Source of the DNA: Theobroma cacao
Taxonomy: Eukaryota; Streptophyta; Magnoliopsida; Malvales; Malvaceae
Direction of reading: 5' to 3'
Length of the DNA stretch: 64,000 nucleotides
Assembly (NCBI RefSeq): GCF_000208745.1
Contig: NC_030858.1
Coordinates: 9,993,095 to 10,057,094, forward strand
The translations under genes and the position numbers were made by a program. The stretch's first letter is position 1. Every line of letters starts with the position of its first letter. The notes under the pieces are model-generated. The model saw nothing but the letters and a program-made list of their open reading frames with translations, was not told where the DNA came from and did no database searches. Positions 48,060-58,597 of this stretch are shown here, piece after piece.

Positions 48060-49430
48060 GCTGACTAATCATACCTAAATTCCTTCTAATTCCAAAGAAT
48101 TTATCTTCATTCAATGGTTTAGTAAAAATATCAGCTAGTTGATATAAAGTGTTGACAAACTCAATCTTAATATCATTTTTCATTATATGGTCTCTAATAA
48201 AGTGGTGTCTAATCTCATGTGCTTTGTCCTAGAGTGTTGCACAGGGTTTTTTGATATATTAATTGCACTTGTATTATCACACTATATTGGTACATTATGC
48301 ATAGTCATTCCATAGTTTTTCAATTGTTGTTTAATCCAAAAAATTTGTGCACAGCAACTACCTAATGATACTCTGCTTTAGCTGTAGATAAAGCTACTGA
48401 ATTTTATTTCTTGCTGGACCATGACACAAGCATGCTACCTAGAAATTGACATGTTCCACTGGTACTTTTCCTATTAGTCTTACTGCCAGCAAAGTCAGCA
48501 TCTGAATATCCAACCAAACTAAAAGTTGATTCTCTAGAATACCATATGCCTAAAGTTTGAGTTTCTAAGAGGTATCTAAACATTCTCTTAACAGCTGTTA
48601 GATGTGATTCTTTAGGTTGTGACTGAAATCTAGCACACAAACACACACTAAACTAAATATCTGGTCTGCTTGCTGTTAAGTAAAGTAGTGAACCGATCAT
48701 ACCTCTATATAGCTTTTGATCTACATTCTTTCCTTTTTCATCAAGATCAAGTCTTGTGGATGAACTCATTGGTGTTGAGATTGGTTTTAGTTTCAGCATA
48801 TCAAACTTTTTGAGCATATCTTGAGTGTACCTTTCTTGGTTGATGAAGATCCCTTCCTTATTTTGCTTAATTTGAAGACCAAGAAAGTACTTCAACTCTC
48901 CTATCATGCTCATCTCAAATTCACCCTGTATTTCTTTAGCAAAGTCCTTGCGTAACGCCTCATTAGTTACACCAAATACAATATCATCCACATATATTTG
49001 TACAATAATTAAATTATTTAAATATCTTTTAATGAATAATGTAGTATCGATGCTACCTCTAGTATAACCTTTTTCAACTAGAAATTTTGAGAGCCTTTCA
49101 TACCAAGCTCTAGGCGCTTGTTTCAATCCATACAAGGCTTTATGAAGTTTGAAAACATAATCTGATTTTTCAACATCTTCAAAACCTAGAGGTTGTTCAA
49201 CATACACTTCCTCTTGAATGATTCCATTTAAAAATGCACTTTTTACATCTATTTGGTACAATCTGAAGTTCATAAAGCATGCAAAAGCTAACAATAACCT
49301 TATGGCTTCAATTCTAGCTAGGGGTGCAAAACTTTCATCATAATCTATTCCTTCATCTTGATTGTAACCTTGTGCTACTAATCTAACTTTATTTCTAACT
49401 ATAATGAAATTCTTGATTGCTATAGCCCAT
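48060..49430 (-). pseudogene. Sirevirus B reverse transcriptase and RNase H, 5' truncated
   Basis: Coding starts at the truncation near 49430 with RNKVRLVAQGYNQDEGIDYDE and runs through one open frame from 49294. Features in order: FRLYQIDVKSAFLNG (first catalytic Asp region), LHKALYGLKQAPRAWYERL, VQIYVDDIVFGVTNE with the catalytic YVDD intact, and LKYFLGLQIKQ. TPMSSSTRLDLDEKG and YRGMIGSLLYLTASRPDI follow. A TAG at 48653-48655 breaks it, then the same frame resumes with VCLCARFQSQPKESHLTAVKR and GYSDADFAGSKTNRKSTSGTC (RNase H) until TAA at 48404. After that NSVALST and, in other frames, the DIFTKPL tail continue to about 48080. The text is typical of Sirevirus/SIRE1 RT. Gag, protease and integrase are deleted. 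Confidence 0.9.
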
Positions 49431-49584
49431 TATTAAAGTGATTATAAATTGGAATTATGAAAGGTGACTTGAGAATAGTTGATGGGATGTTAAGCAAGAT
49501 TACATAATAGGCTTGCTTGGGCTTGGTGGGCTATGCCTATTGGGCCCATGCATCGGTCATGGCCCAAGAATTTAGGCTGTGACA
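49431..49584 (-). mobile_element. Gypsy LTR fragment (TGTCAC family) inside Sirevirus B
   Basis: On the minus strand it begins TGTCACAGCCTAAATTC at 49584 and matches the start of the solo LTR at 41082 for about 150 bp, including the 'AAGCCCAAGCAAGCCTATTA' phrase. It then stops abruptly at pol. Its terminus abuts the Sirevirus 5' LTR exactly, so an insertion followed by a deletion is likely. Confidence 0.75.
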
Positions 49585-49922
49585 AATTTTGTCTCTGTTT
49601 TTCGCTCCCTGTCTCTGGCAGTTCTGGTAGTAACCACTTAGTCGACTAACTAATTCTTGGTTGACTAAGTTATCTCAGTTTCTCAAACTCTTCAGGCCGC
49701 CATTTCTCCAATTTGAATCTTGGCCAACCAACATTCTTCTTTATTCAACTAATGAGCTTCCTCCTTGTTAATCAGTCATGTCTCATTATTTTTATCTCCC
49801 TTTTTAATATATACTTTGAAGGGTTAATTTAATACATTAATTTTCCCGCACACTTAAGTAAAGGTATTAGACACAAATGAATGGGAATGTTTTACTATCA
49901 TAAAAAACTAATGGAGTCAACA
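49585..49922 (-). mobile_element. 5' LTR of Sirevirus B, U3 part only
   Basis: It aligns end to end with 44565-44907 of the 3' LTR with scattered substitutions and one short gap. The outer end GGAGTCAACA is intact and is followed by CTACT (49923-49927), identical to the duplication at 43796-43800. R, U5 and the primer-binding site are gone. Confidence 0.9.
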
Positions 49923-50558
49923 CTACTAGCCCTTTATCTTGGCCTTTTTAGACCCCTCTGTAATAGCTTTACCTCCATACTTCTTGTCTCAATCAATCTG
50001 GCATAATCTACTATTAAGGAGTATGTAGTAAATCTTTATGGAGCAACTACCTTAAACAACAACTCCACCAGCCCGTTAACAAACCTCTAGATCTTCATAT
50101 TCTCCATGGAGACGAGATGTGGGGCATACCTTGATAGTTGCTGAATTGGACATCATGCTCCACCATTATCATATTAGATGTTTGAGTCAAGGCCTCAAAC
50201 TCGCCAGCCTTAGCATTTTTCACACTCGTTTGGATAAACCTATCCATAAAGGCTATGCAAAACTCTTCCAAAGTTAACAAAGCCGACCTAAGTGGTCTCC
50301 TTATCAAATACGAATCAATCCATAGCTAAACCACAACTTCTAATAAAAAATTGACTAATTTAACTAATCAAGTGCTAAAGTTGCCAGGGCTTCACAAATC
50401 ATGTCCATACTATCTAGAACCCTCCATGGATCTTTTGTTGCATCAGAACCCGAGAAAGTAAGTGGCTTGAGTTTTACAAACTCTAATAATGGCACATTTT
50501 CATCTTCTTACACTAGGCCAACTAATGGCATAGCATTCATACTCAGTGCACTAGTAGC
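49923..50558 (-). pseudogene. Gypsy B gag, central part
   Basis: The frame 50307-50095 reads LTLEEFCIAFMDRFIQTSVKNAKAGEFEALTQTSNMIMVEHDVQF, the capsid core of plant Gypsy gag (usual 'F...FY.RFLP..VR.ARA.EF..L.Q..MTV.EY...F'). Further 5' on the minus strand (about 50490-50370) KPLTFSGSDATKDPWRVLDSM is the usual N-terminal capsid text. The fragment lies between the Sirevirus and the Tat element and continues the same gag on both sides. The last five bases (50554-50558, GTAGC) are the target site of the Tat insertion. Confidence 0.85.
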
Positions 50559-51007
50559 TGTCGTAACGTGCGGGTCCGAGAACCCGACCGCTAGACGTGG
50601 GTGAAGATAAAATATCTTAGAGTCGCCACCAATCTTTTTTATCTAGGTGTGATTGGCCACCTAATAAATTTGCTTTATTCGACAAAATCCTAAATTAACT
50701 TAGGAATCATTGAAAGAACGATAAACCGGCCTACATATTTTTTAGAGTTGGGTTCGGGAGTAAGGTTACACATAGGGAAGGGTTAGCACCCCCATGACGC
50801 CCGTTCCACGAACGGTATAATTTAATCATATATTATCCTAATCCATTAATTTTATTCTTATGTTTCCTTGATTGTTATTTATTTAATTTGTCTTTTATTC
50901 TATTAATCAAGTCAAAATATTTTACGAGTTTGGTGTACACATGATGCAATCGTGAAATACATGGCATAAAATCGAGATAATATCAAACGAAAATCTTTTA
51001 TTGAGCG
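50559..51007 (-). mobile_element. 3' LTR remnant of the Tat/Ogre-like element
   Basis: It starts TGTCGTAACGTGCGGG and aligns closely with the beginning of the 5' LTR at 55363, including 'GACGTGGG.GAAGATAAAATA' and 'CACCCC.TGACGCCC'. At 51008 the match ends and a different LTR begins. Only about 450 of some 2,675 bp remain. Confidence 0.85.
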
Positions 51008-51669
51008 AGAATGCTTTTTCGCTGCAGCGAAGATTCGTTGTCATATTTGACTTACTTACGTATCATTGAAGCTTTCATTCTTCAAATGGTTCGTTGTGTA
51101 TGGATTCATGATTTTCAAATGATCAATCATTTAAAGGCTTGATGAGGGGTTTTTAGTAAGAATATAAACAAATTGCATTGTTTTGAAAAAGAATGCATCA
51201 TGATTTCATTAAAGATTCCTTATGGTATGCTTGTTCCCTTCCTTGTTCACTCACTAGGTTTATACTCACCATTTTCAACTTCATGTTTTCAGATCACGAG
51301 GCAGCTGGTAACTAGGACGAGGTGTCGTTATAGACTTGTACACATCTTTTGGTAGGTGTCTTGGTATTCAGTAGCTGTACATTCATCCAAGTCCCTCCGC
51401 TGGAAGTCGAGTATTCTTTTGTTGTGTATAGACAAACTTGATGTAAATTATTAAGACACATGATGTAGATGATGTATGTATATTTTAAATGAGTAATGCC
51501 AATACGAGTTGGAAATGTCTATTACTATTTTGATTTAAAGTTATAATTCGTGACTTAGCAATATTTGATGGAATAAAGAGTAGGATAAATCGATAGGCTT
51601 GCTTGGGCTTAGTGGACTATGTCCATTGGGCCCATGCGCCGGTCATGGCCTGGATTTTGGGTCGTGACA
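51008..51669 (-). mobile_element. Gypsy LTR fragment (TGTCAC family) inside the Tat element
   Basis: On the minus strand it begins TGTCACGACCCAAAATCC at 51669 and aligns for about 650 bp with the start of the solo LTR at 41082. The CTCGTGATCTGAAAACATGA phrase is identical in both. Its left side meets the Tat LTR at 51008 without a terminus. The Tat gag starts right after its right terminus. Confidence 0.85.
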
Positions 51670-53538
51670 AGCTGACCAAGTCAAGCTATCTTGGAAAAAA
51701 TGGATCAGTAGCTTGTCATCATGAGACTGTGCAGCCATCTTCCGATAATACATGGTAATATGTGGCATGGGACACTTTGTTCCGTCATATTTTTCAAATT
51801 CGAAACCTTGAACTTTGCAGGGATTAATACTTCGGGCACTAAGCATAGTTCGGCCGCATCCATGGTACCAAACCTATCAACTCATTCAATAGCATAAAGA
51901 CGTTCTTCCAACAAATCGTACTTTTTTTATCTTTTTCATTTTCTCTTGTTTGTGATAAGCTCTTTCTTAGTTTCTCTTGCTCTTTTGGATCGTCTAAATC
52001 TGGAACGTGTATTGGTTCAACAGAATTCATACTGAAATTCGACCCAAATTGCCCATGAGTCGGTTGATGGCCTATTAGGGGTGGTACATTGTAATAAATG
52101 GATGGTGTTACTTGAAGGTGGATCCTTTGAAAGGTTTAGGCATGGGGTGGAGTGAACCTTGGGGGATAAGGTGGATCATCTTTTTGGTTTTTAGTGTCTT
52201 CTACTGGTGGTTTTCTGACGAAGCTAACTCTTTTGCAACCCTTTTTCCTTTACTTAAGCTTGTCATCAATTCCATCATCTTTGCTAACTGTTCTCTCATT
52301 TCTTCTTGAGCTCTTTCCATTCTATCCATCTACTCCTTTTGTTCTTCTTCCATGATCCTTGCTCGCTGACGCGTATTATGAACACACTGGTCACTTGGCT
52401 TAGGTGGTCGAGCTATTTTTGAAACCTTATTGTTTAAACCATAAACATGAATTAGATGCATTCTTGTTTTATGAATGTAAAAAAAAAAATTTATTATTAT
52501 TTTTTTACTTGTTTTCGAAGAATGACAAGAATTAAATTGTTGTGCCTTTTATGGAACAAATTATGCACATGTGATGCAAATGCAAAATATTGGCCATTCA
52601 ATAATAATTGCTATGGGGAATCTTGATTCATAAAAGTTAGGCATCCGATTACATCACTACTTAGACATTTACATTATTGGCCTCAAAAGAAATAGCCAAC
52701 TCGATCATACTGGTCTCGTACTAGCTTGAGGTGGCTTATCAGTCGCTCACTAAGCTCATCTTTTAGAATAATCTCTCTCCTAACTCTTCAGTCTTGTTTG
52801 TCATTTCCCTTGCTTTGTAAGCTACCTCCCTCATTTGCATTAATATCCATTCCATCTCAGACTGCTTCCTTCTGAGGTCTTGCTCGTACGAGCTTCTCAC
52901 TTCTCGCATTCGAAAGCATTCTTTCCTACTGGCTTCATATTGCTCTCTATAGCCTTCCATGGCCGCTTCCAATAAGTTGCAATCACTCCTAAGTTCTTGT
53001 ATGGTCCGTTCTTGCAGTTGTATCTTGTTCTGCAAAGAATTATTAATGGTTTGCATTCCTTGGATCCTGGTGACTAAAGATGAACATGTCGTATTCGAAC
53101 TTTCAAACTTGCTTTTCCACTCGTTTTGTTCATCAAAAACCTTTTGAACTTTCCTTGAGGCTTCTTTCTTTACTTCTTCAAGTTCTGCTTCATATTCATC
53201 ATTTCGGTCTCCAGTTTCTTTCTAGCTAGCTCACTTTCTGAAAGGATATCTTGAGGTTTTGGACCAATAAAAAATTTGGATGCTTTTTTTGGAGGACAAA
53301 CAACGTCTTTTAGTCATTGAGCATGCCAAGCTAAGTATCCGATGGTGACCTCATTAGTGAACCTTCCTTGATCCACTCGACTTGTTTCTTTCTATGCCTG
53401 AATAATATCTTGGATCTTCTTAAGGGTTCCCGGCTCTCCGTATGTGAACTCTAGTTGGTTGAGCCTATGTGTCATTGGTACAAACTGTTCAGACCCAAAT
53501 TGCCTCCGTACCATTATTGGGGCATAACTAATGACTCC
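51670..53538 (-). pseudogene. Tat/Ogre-like gag: C-terminal coiled coil and capsid start
   Basis: Reading down from 53538 come fragments such as QFGSEQFVPMTH, EFTYGEPGTLKKIQDII and PKPQDILSESELARKKLETEM. The frame 53056-52763 is a strongly heptad-like coiled coil with many Glu, Arg and Gln. Then 52030-51839 (HVPDLDDPKEQEKLRKSLSQ) and 51846-51670 (FEFEKYDGTKCPMPHITMYYRKMAA, DDKLLIHFFQDSLT), the latter being the conserved capsid start of Tat-type gag. Coding stops at 51669 where the LTR fragment begins, so most of the capsid and all of pol are deleted. Several frameshifts are present. Confidence 0.8.
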
Positions 53539-54558
53539 CTATGGTCCCATCAGTGGTACCCACGATTTGTCCCCACATTTGTACATTATTTGCATCCTAG
53601 GCATCCAAGGAGCCCTCCAAGTCACCTCCACACTTATAAGCCTCCGAAGTCTGGTAATCCATTCTTCTTTTCTCTTACAAACTAGCCATTCGCTTTCGTA
53701 GAATTCACGAATAGGGCAACTTGATGAGAGGAATGGCTTTCGAAATCTATCAACTTTGCATTCGAAGTGGCTCTTTATCCATATCGTGAGAAGTTGGGCA
53801 CATCCGATGAAACACCCTTTACTCTTTCGACGGCAATAATTTAGAGACCTCAATGTCTCGACTATGATAGCTGGAGCTGGATTGATGTTCCTTGTTACTT
53901 GGTCAAACAAATCAATGATTGAAACTTCAACATGCTCTAGGATTTTTGGGAAAATTACCAACCCATATATTGCCAAAGCAAAGGCAAGATGACCTTGCTC
54001 ATCTTCCTTGTGTTTCTTACTGTATCTATTCAGAAAAATCCATGGAAGGGATTCAGTATCTCCTTTTTTCTTCAAGTTCTGATCGATCTCTTCGGTAGTG
54101 ACATCCAATAACTTGGCCAATTTTCTCCGATGCCCAATCTTTTGAGCCCTCCAATATACCTTGTTGGGTTGCATTTGATCTATGTGGAGCAATGATTAAT
54201 ACTCCTCTATTGTCGGTGTCATATCTACCTCATTGAACACGAAGCACCAGTAAGAGGGATCCCAAAATTGAGTGATTGCCCTAAGTAGCTGATTGTCTAC
54301 ATGCACATAGAGAAGCCATGCGATGTGCCCATACTTGGTGCAGAAATTGTCTCGACTATTACGCCTCCATTGCTCCTAAATATCTGTCATTTCTAAAAGG
54401 TCGTTTTGTCTGAGATCAAGATGAACCTTTTCTGGGAGAGTCGGGATATACCCTTTAGCCAAACAGTCCCCCTCGGTTTGTTGAGTTTCTCTCATTTGTA
54501 GTTCAACCTCATAGTCATTCCTGTATTTATTGAGTGAGCTCGCAGATGACGATGCCAT
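53539..54558 (-). pseudogene. Tat/Ogre-like gag N-terminal domain (DUF7745-like)
   Basis: From an ATG at 54558 a single frame of about 340 codons runs to 53539 with two in-frame stops (TAG 54376-54378, TAA 54196-54198). Recognisable text: VHLDLRQNDLLEMTDI, LAKLLDVTTEEIDQNLKKKGD, LAFALAIYGLVIFPKILEHVE, PAPAIIVETLRSLNYCRRKSKG, FIGCAQLLTIWIKSHFECK and WRAPWMPRMQIMYKCGDKSWVPLMG. I know very similar text from cotton proteins annotated with DUF7745, a domain fused to the N-terminus of some Tat-type gags. Its job is unknown to me. It lies 3' of the PBS in the right order and strand. Confidence 0.85.
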
Positions 54559-55340
54559 GTAATCAAGACTCCTTCAGTCAATCAGTTGTTGTATAGCCAA
54601 TGTTTCCCTATATGCAATAATGCGAATGGATGCATGACAAATGAAAGAAAAAGAAAACAAATATTCAAGTTAGCACAGTGGATTACATTTACTCTTAAAA
54701 AATAAAATAGTAACCATTGCCATGGGTATTTATTACATTGTTGGACGTAGCCTACTCCACGACTTTTATTATTTTTGGTGAGAATTTAAAGCAGAGGATG
54801 TAAAAGGAGTTCCTTCACGTGTGCCTAATTCACGGTCATACTCTTTAACACATGGGTGAGGCTCTACCTAGGTAAAAGGTACTTACGGCACTCTATATGC
54901 TGGGCTTGGTTTTGAATTCAGCTAAAGGTTTCCAAATTGTTCCTCACTATCATCCATTCAAAATAGTAAGGCACCCTGATCCTCACCCATTATAGGCTTC
55001 AAATAGACTAGGTTCAATTTGAGTGGGAGTGTTCACTAGCCCATGCGGAGGTTATCACCTCACGAAAGTGTAGCTACTAAACTCCCTCCTAATAAAAGAC
55101 AAAGCTCGGGTAGAAGGCTTATGCATGAATGCAACACGTGTCATGTGTGTGAAGGAGCATACCAACTTTTGATGGACAATCTCGCATCCCTCTATTCTAA
55201 ACCCCCCACAATTTCAAAAAATTAATAAAATAATGATTATAAAACAATTAATGCATAAAACAAATGCTCAAATTTAAAGGAAACACTAAATTATTTAGGG
55301 CTCAAGATAACCTATGATTAATTATGGCTCGACTCTCTTT
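54559..55340 (-). other. Tat/Ogre-like element leader
   Basis: About 780 bp between the primer-binding site and the gag ATG. No coding sequence recognised; the plus frame at 55043-55225 has no resemblance to a known protein. Long untranslated leaders are usual in this group. Confidence 0.6.
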
Positions 55341-55361
55341 TATCCCCAGTGGAGTCGCCAT
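55341..55361 (-). promoter_or_regulatory. primer-binding site of the Tat/Ogre-like element
   Basis: On the minus strand, two bases after the LTR end, the sequence reads TGGCGACTCCACTGGGGATA. It has the TGG start complementary to the CCA end of a tRNA. I recall this as the site used by Tat/Ogre elements, attributed to tRNA-Arg; the tRNA identity is from memory and unchecked. It shows that the LTR at 55363 is the 5' LTR of a minus-strand element. Confidence 0.8.
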
Positions 55362-55362
55362 C

Positions 55363-58037
55363 TGTCATAACGTCCGGGTCTAAGAACCCAACCGCTAGAC
55401 GTGGGCGAAGATAAAATATCTTGGAGTCGCCACTAGTCTTTTTTATCTAGGTGTGATTGGCCACCTAATAAATTTGTTTTATTCAATGAAATCCTAAATT
55501 AACCTAGGAATTGTTGAAAGAATGATAAACCGGCCTACATATTTTTTAGAGTTGGGTTCGGGAGTACGGTTACACACAGGGAAGGGTTAGCACCCCCGTG
55601 ACGCCCATTCCACGAACGGTACCATTTAATCATATATTATCCTAATCCATTAATTTTATTCTTATGTTTCCTTAATTGTTATTTATTTAATTTGTCTTTT
55701 ATTATATTAATCAAGTCAAAATATTTTACGGGTTTGGTGTACACATGATGCAATCGTGAAATGCATGACATAAAATTGAGATAATGTCAAACGAAAATCT
55801 TTTATTGAGCGTACTTTTCGAATCCGCCCATCATACTGGTGGGATCCGAGAGTATTCTCTCACCTAGAGAAATACCTTAAAAACTCACCTTCGCAAGCTT
55901 ACAAGATAAATCCCATCATTGAGATAGTCGTTTGCAAATAAAAAAATAGTGTTTTCATGAATGCAAATCCTAATGTGGGCAAAAAGCTTTTTATCAAAAG
56001 TATATCTCCGAACCCTCCCATCGTACTAGTGGGATTTGGGGATACCTTCTCACCTAGGGAATTTATCGAAAAAACTCGTCTTCACAAGCTTTCTTGAAAA
56101 GTCCCATCATCGGGGCTACGCTCGTATACAAAATATGTTTATATGCCATGACATGTAACAATGCAACAATGATACGCTACGTACTGGTAAATTCAATGTT
56201 CGTTTCTTATTTAATACTTTTCTTTGAGCTTATTTATTATGAACAAAATATTTTTACATTTATTTATTGTTTTTGTATAACTATTTCAATTTCATCATAT
56301 ACTTTCTTTATTTATATTTTAGATCACGTATTTTTTACTATACGTAATTATTATTATCTATGCATATGCATTTTATTTTTATTATTATGATTAACAAATT
56401 TATTGTTATCATTGGTTTCTCATTTCTTTATATTTTTTTTGATTAATTGGTGATTAAGTATATATAATTTTTTATTTATTTAAAATTGGAAACGTTAGAA
56501 TTTAGAATTAGGACCCTCCCATCATACTAGTGGAGTCTTAATCGAAATTCTTAACCTAAGGAAATTCTTTTGGAATTGCGACTTCTCACGTTCCGTACGA
56601 ATATCCCATCATCGATATTGATTCCAAATCAAACATTATATTTTATATTTAATAATTCCTTACTTGGTCTTATCCTTTTATTTTATTTTATTTATTTATT
56701 TATTTATTCATTTATTCATTGATTTTTTAGACCAAACTTCGAATCTTTCTCAACTATAAATATTGATCCCAAAATATATACTATATTATTATTATTATTA
56801 CTGTCATTTTCTGATTAATTTTTTCTTTGTTTCGATTTTCTGACACTAAAATAGACATTCAAGTTTTATATATATATTCCTCCCTAGAAAAATAAATACA
56901 TTTTAATTAAACAAGATGGGCTAGACCCAATACCAACTATAACAAACCCAAACAAAAGAGAAAAGTTATACCTTATGGGGCTGAGATTAACCCAACCCAC
57001 GTGCCCGTAAGAAGCCTAAGACCACAGCATCAGATCTGCTCCCCAAGCCCACAATACTATGCCCAAAATGCACCGTTTGGTACTTGTAGGGCTCACTAGA
57101 AACGGCGCCGTTTAGGCCTTGAAATCTGGGTATATAAGCCTCTCATTTTTTCTTTTCTCTTATTTTCACCTTCCACTTTCTCTCTCTAGTCGATCACCCT
57201 CTCCCTTCTCTCTAAAACTTTTCTTCTTCCCTCTTTCACTCCGACGGTCGAATCTCACCACCGGACCTAGCCGTAATCGAAGTCCTTCTTCCCTAATCTT
57301 TCTTCCACTTCCACCAATCTCTCTCTCTCTCTTTCTCTCTCTCCTACGCATTGCCTCAGATCGGCAGATCTAGACCAAATCTCCCCCTCTTGCACCGTCG
57401 GCCACCTAAAATCTGAATTTTCCTCTCTCTCTCTCTTTCCACGCCGATCACCCAGCCCTCAAGACCCACTAACAAAAAAGCTCACCAATCTCCCTTACCC
57501 AAACATCTCCAAACTCAAAAATCCTAAGCCACCGCCACCTCTCCCATTTTCCTGTTTTTTCTTTTGTATATATCTTTTTTTGTATTCTTTTTTTGATTGT
57601 TGTTGATTGTGGTTAGGGTAGACTCCTAATAGTCTTAGGATTGTTTTTAATGGCTGATTTATGGTTTGAATCTATTTTTTCTTTTTGTTCCTGGTTTCTT
57701 TCTTTGAATCCCGATTTTCTTTTCAAAACACCCTCTTCTCTCCAAAGTTTTTTAGGGTTCTTATAGAACCCAGTTGTCCAATTTTTTGGACAATCAAAGA
57801 GGACAATCGTGCTTTTCAGCATGAATCTCGGATGGGTGCCTTCAAGTCAAAAACAAATCTGCCGAAAGTGATCTTCAAATCCCGATCGCCGGGGGAGCAT
57901 TTAATGTTCCGTATTTTGTTGACAATGGAGGCCAAACGTGTTTTAGCCTCTTCTTATTTTTTACTATTATTTTTATTTTTATTATATTATACCATTATTT
58001 ATTTTTTTTTTTGGTTGATTTCGAATGAGTGTCTACA
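55363..58037 (-). mobile_element. 5' LTR of the Tat/Ogre-like Gypsy element
   Basis: On the minus strand it begins TGTAGACACTCATTC at 58037 and ends CCCGGACGTTATGACA at 55363 (2,675 bp). The start matches known Tat/Ogre LTRs. It is followed at 58038-58042 by ATAGC, one base different from GTAGC at 50554-50558, which frames the whole element. It carries three diverged copies of a repeat (55817-55925, 56006-56112, 56512-56625) and a CT-rich region (57140-57440). At 57100-57113 is the perfect palindrome AAACGGCGCCGTTT, and at 57131 a TATATAAG box on the plus strand. Frames at 56094-56390, 57119-57373 and 57685-58041 are inside the LTR and are not genes. Confidence 0.88.
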
Positions 58038-58578
58038 ATAGCCACCTAATCTACAGGGTGTCCATCTCCCCTCCTTCGTAACTCATCTAGTCTAATGGCT
58101 AACTCCTCCACTGCTCTACTAACTCCCTATCACTCAACCTTTAGCCCTTCCAAGGTAGTGCCTCTTGTCGGGTGGTTACTTCTCATACCCTGAGAGTATG
58201 CTCTAGTCTAACTACCTTCAGGAGTTTCTACTTCAGCAAGCCCAATGCTTCAACCTTTACTAATTCTATTGCCATGACTTTTAGACAAAAAGGCCCATGG
58301 TCCCACTGTAGTATCATCGATGGCTTCCTTCTCCCCAATATCTTTAGTGGCGGCTTATCGTCTAAGCAGCATTTATAACCTAGAAAAGAGCAACACCAGT
58401 CATTATTCACACATACTTAACCATACGCAATCATAAGGGATGATTTCTATTAAACATGGAATCCTATGTAGCCTTCCATTTGTAGGTTGTGTTGTGGAAC
58501 ACAATCCAAAAACAAGACTCTACATAGTGTTTCAACTACTTTGTTGGACTCTTAACTCCCTTAGGACTCTCTAAGCTA
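58038..58578 (-). pseudogene. Gypsy B gag N-terminal part
   Basis: Sequence between the Tat element and the Gypsy B primer-binding site. On the minus strand weak remnants of the gag N-terminus (RAVEELAIRLDELRRRG near 58100-58050) can be read. It continues beyond the Tat insertion at 50558. Strongly decayed: many stops, no long frame. Confidence 0.6.
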
Positions 58579-58593
58579 GGGCTTTGATACCAA
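58579..58593 (-). promoter_or_regulatory. primer-binding site of Gypsy B (tRNA-iMet type)
   Basis: The minus strand reads TTGGTATCAAAGCCC, nearly identical to the Gypsy A site and to the standard initiator tRNA-Met type. The LTR start lies about four bases beyond, with its TG altered. Confidence 0.8.
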
Positions 58594-58597
58594 GCTC

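Noticed and set aside
57119..57373. 84-codon Ser/Leu/Pro-rich frame as a secreted peptide
   Set aside because: It translates the CT-rich tract of the Tat LTR; low complexity explains both this and the opposite-strand frame.
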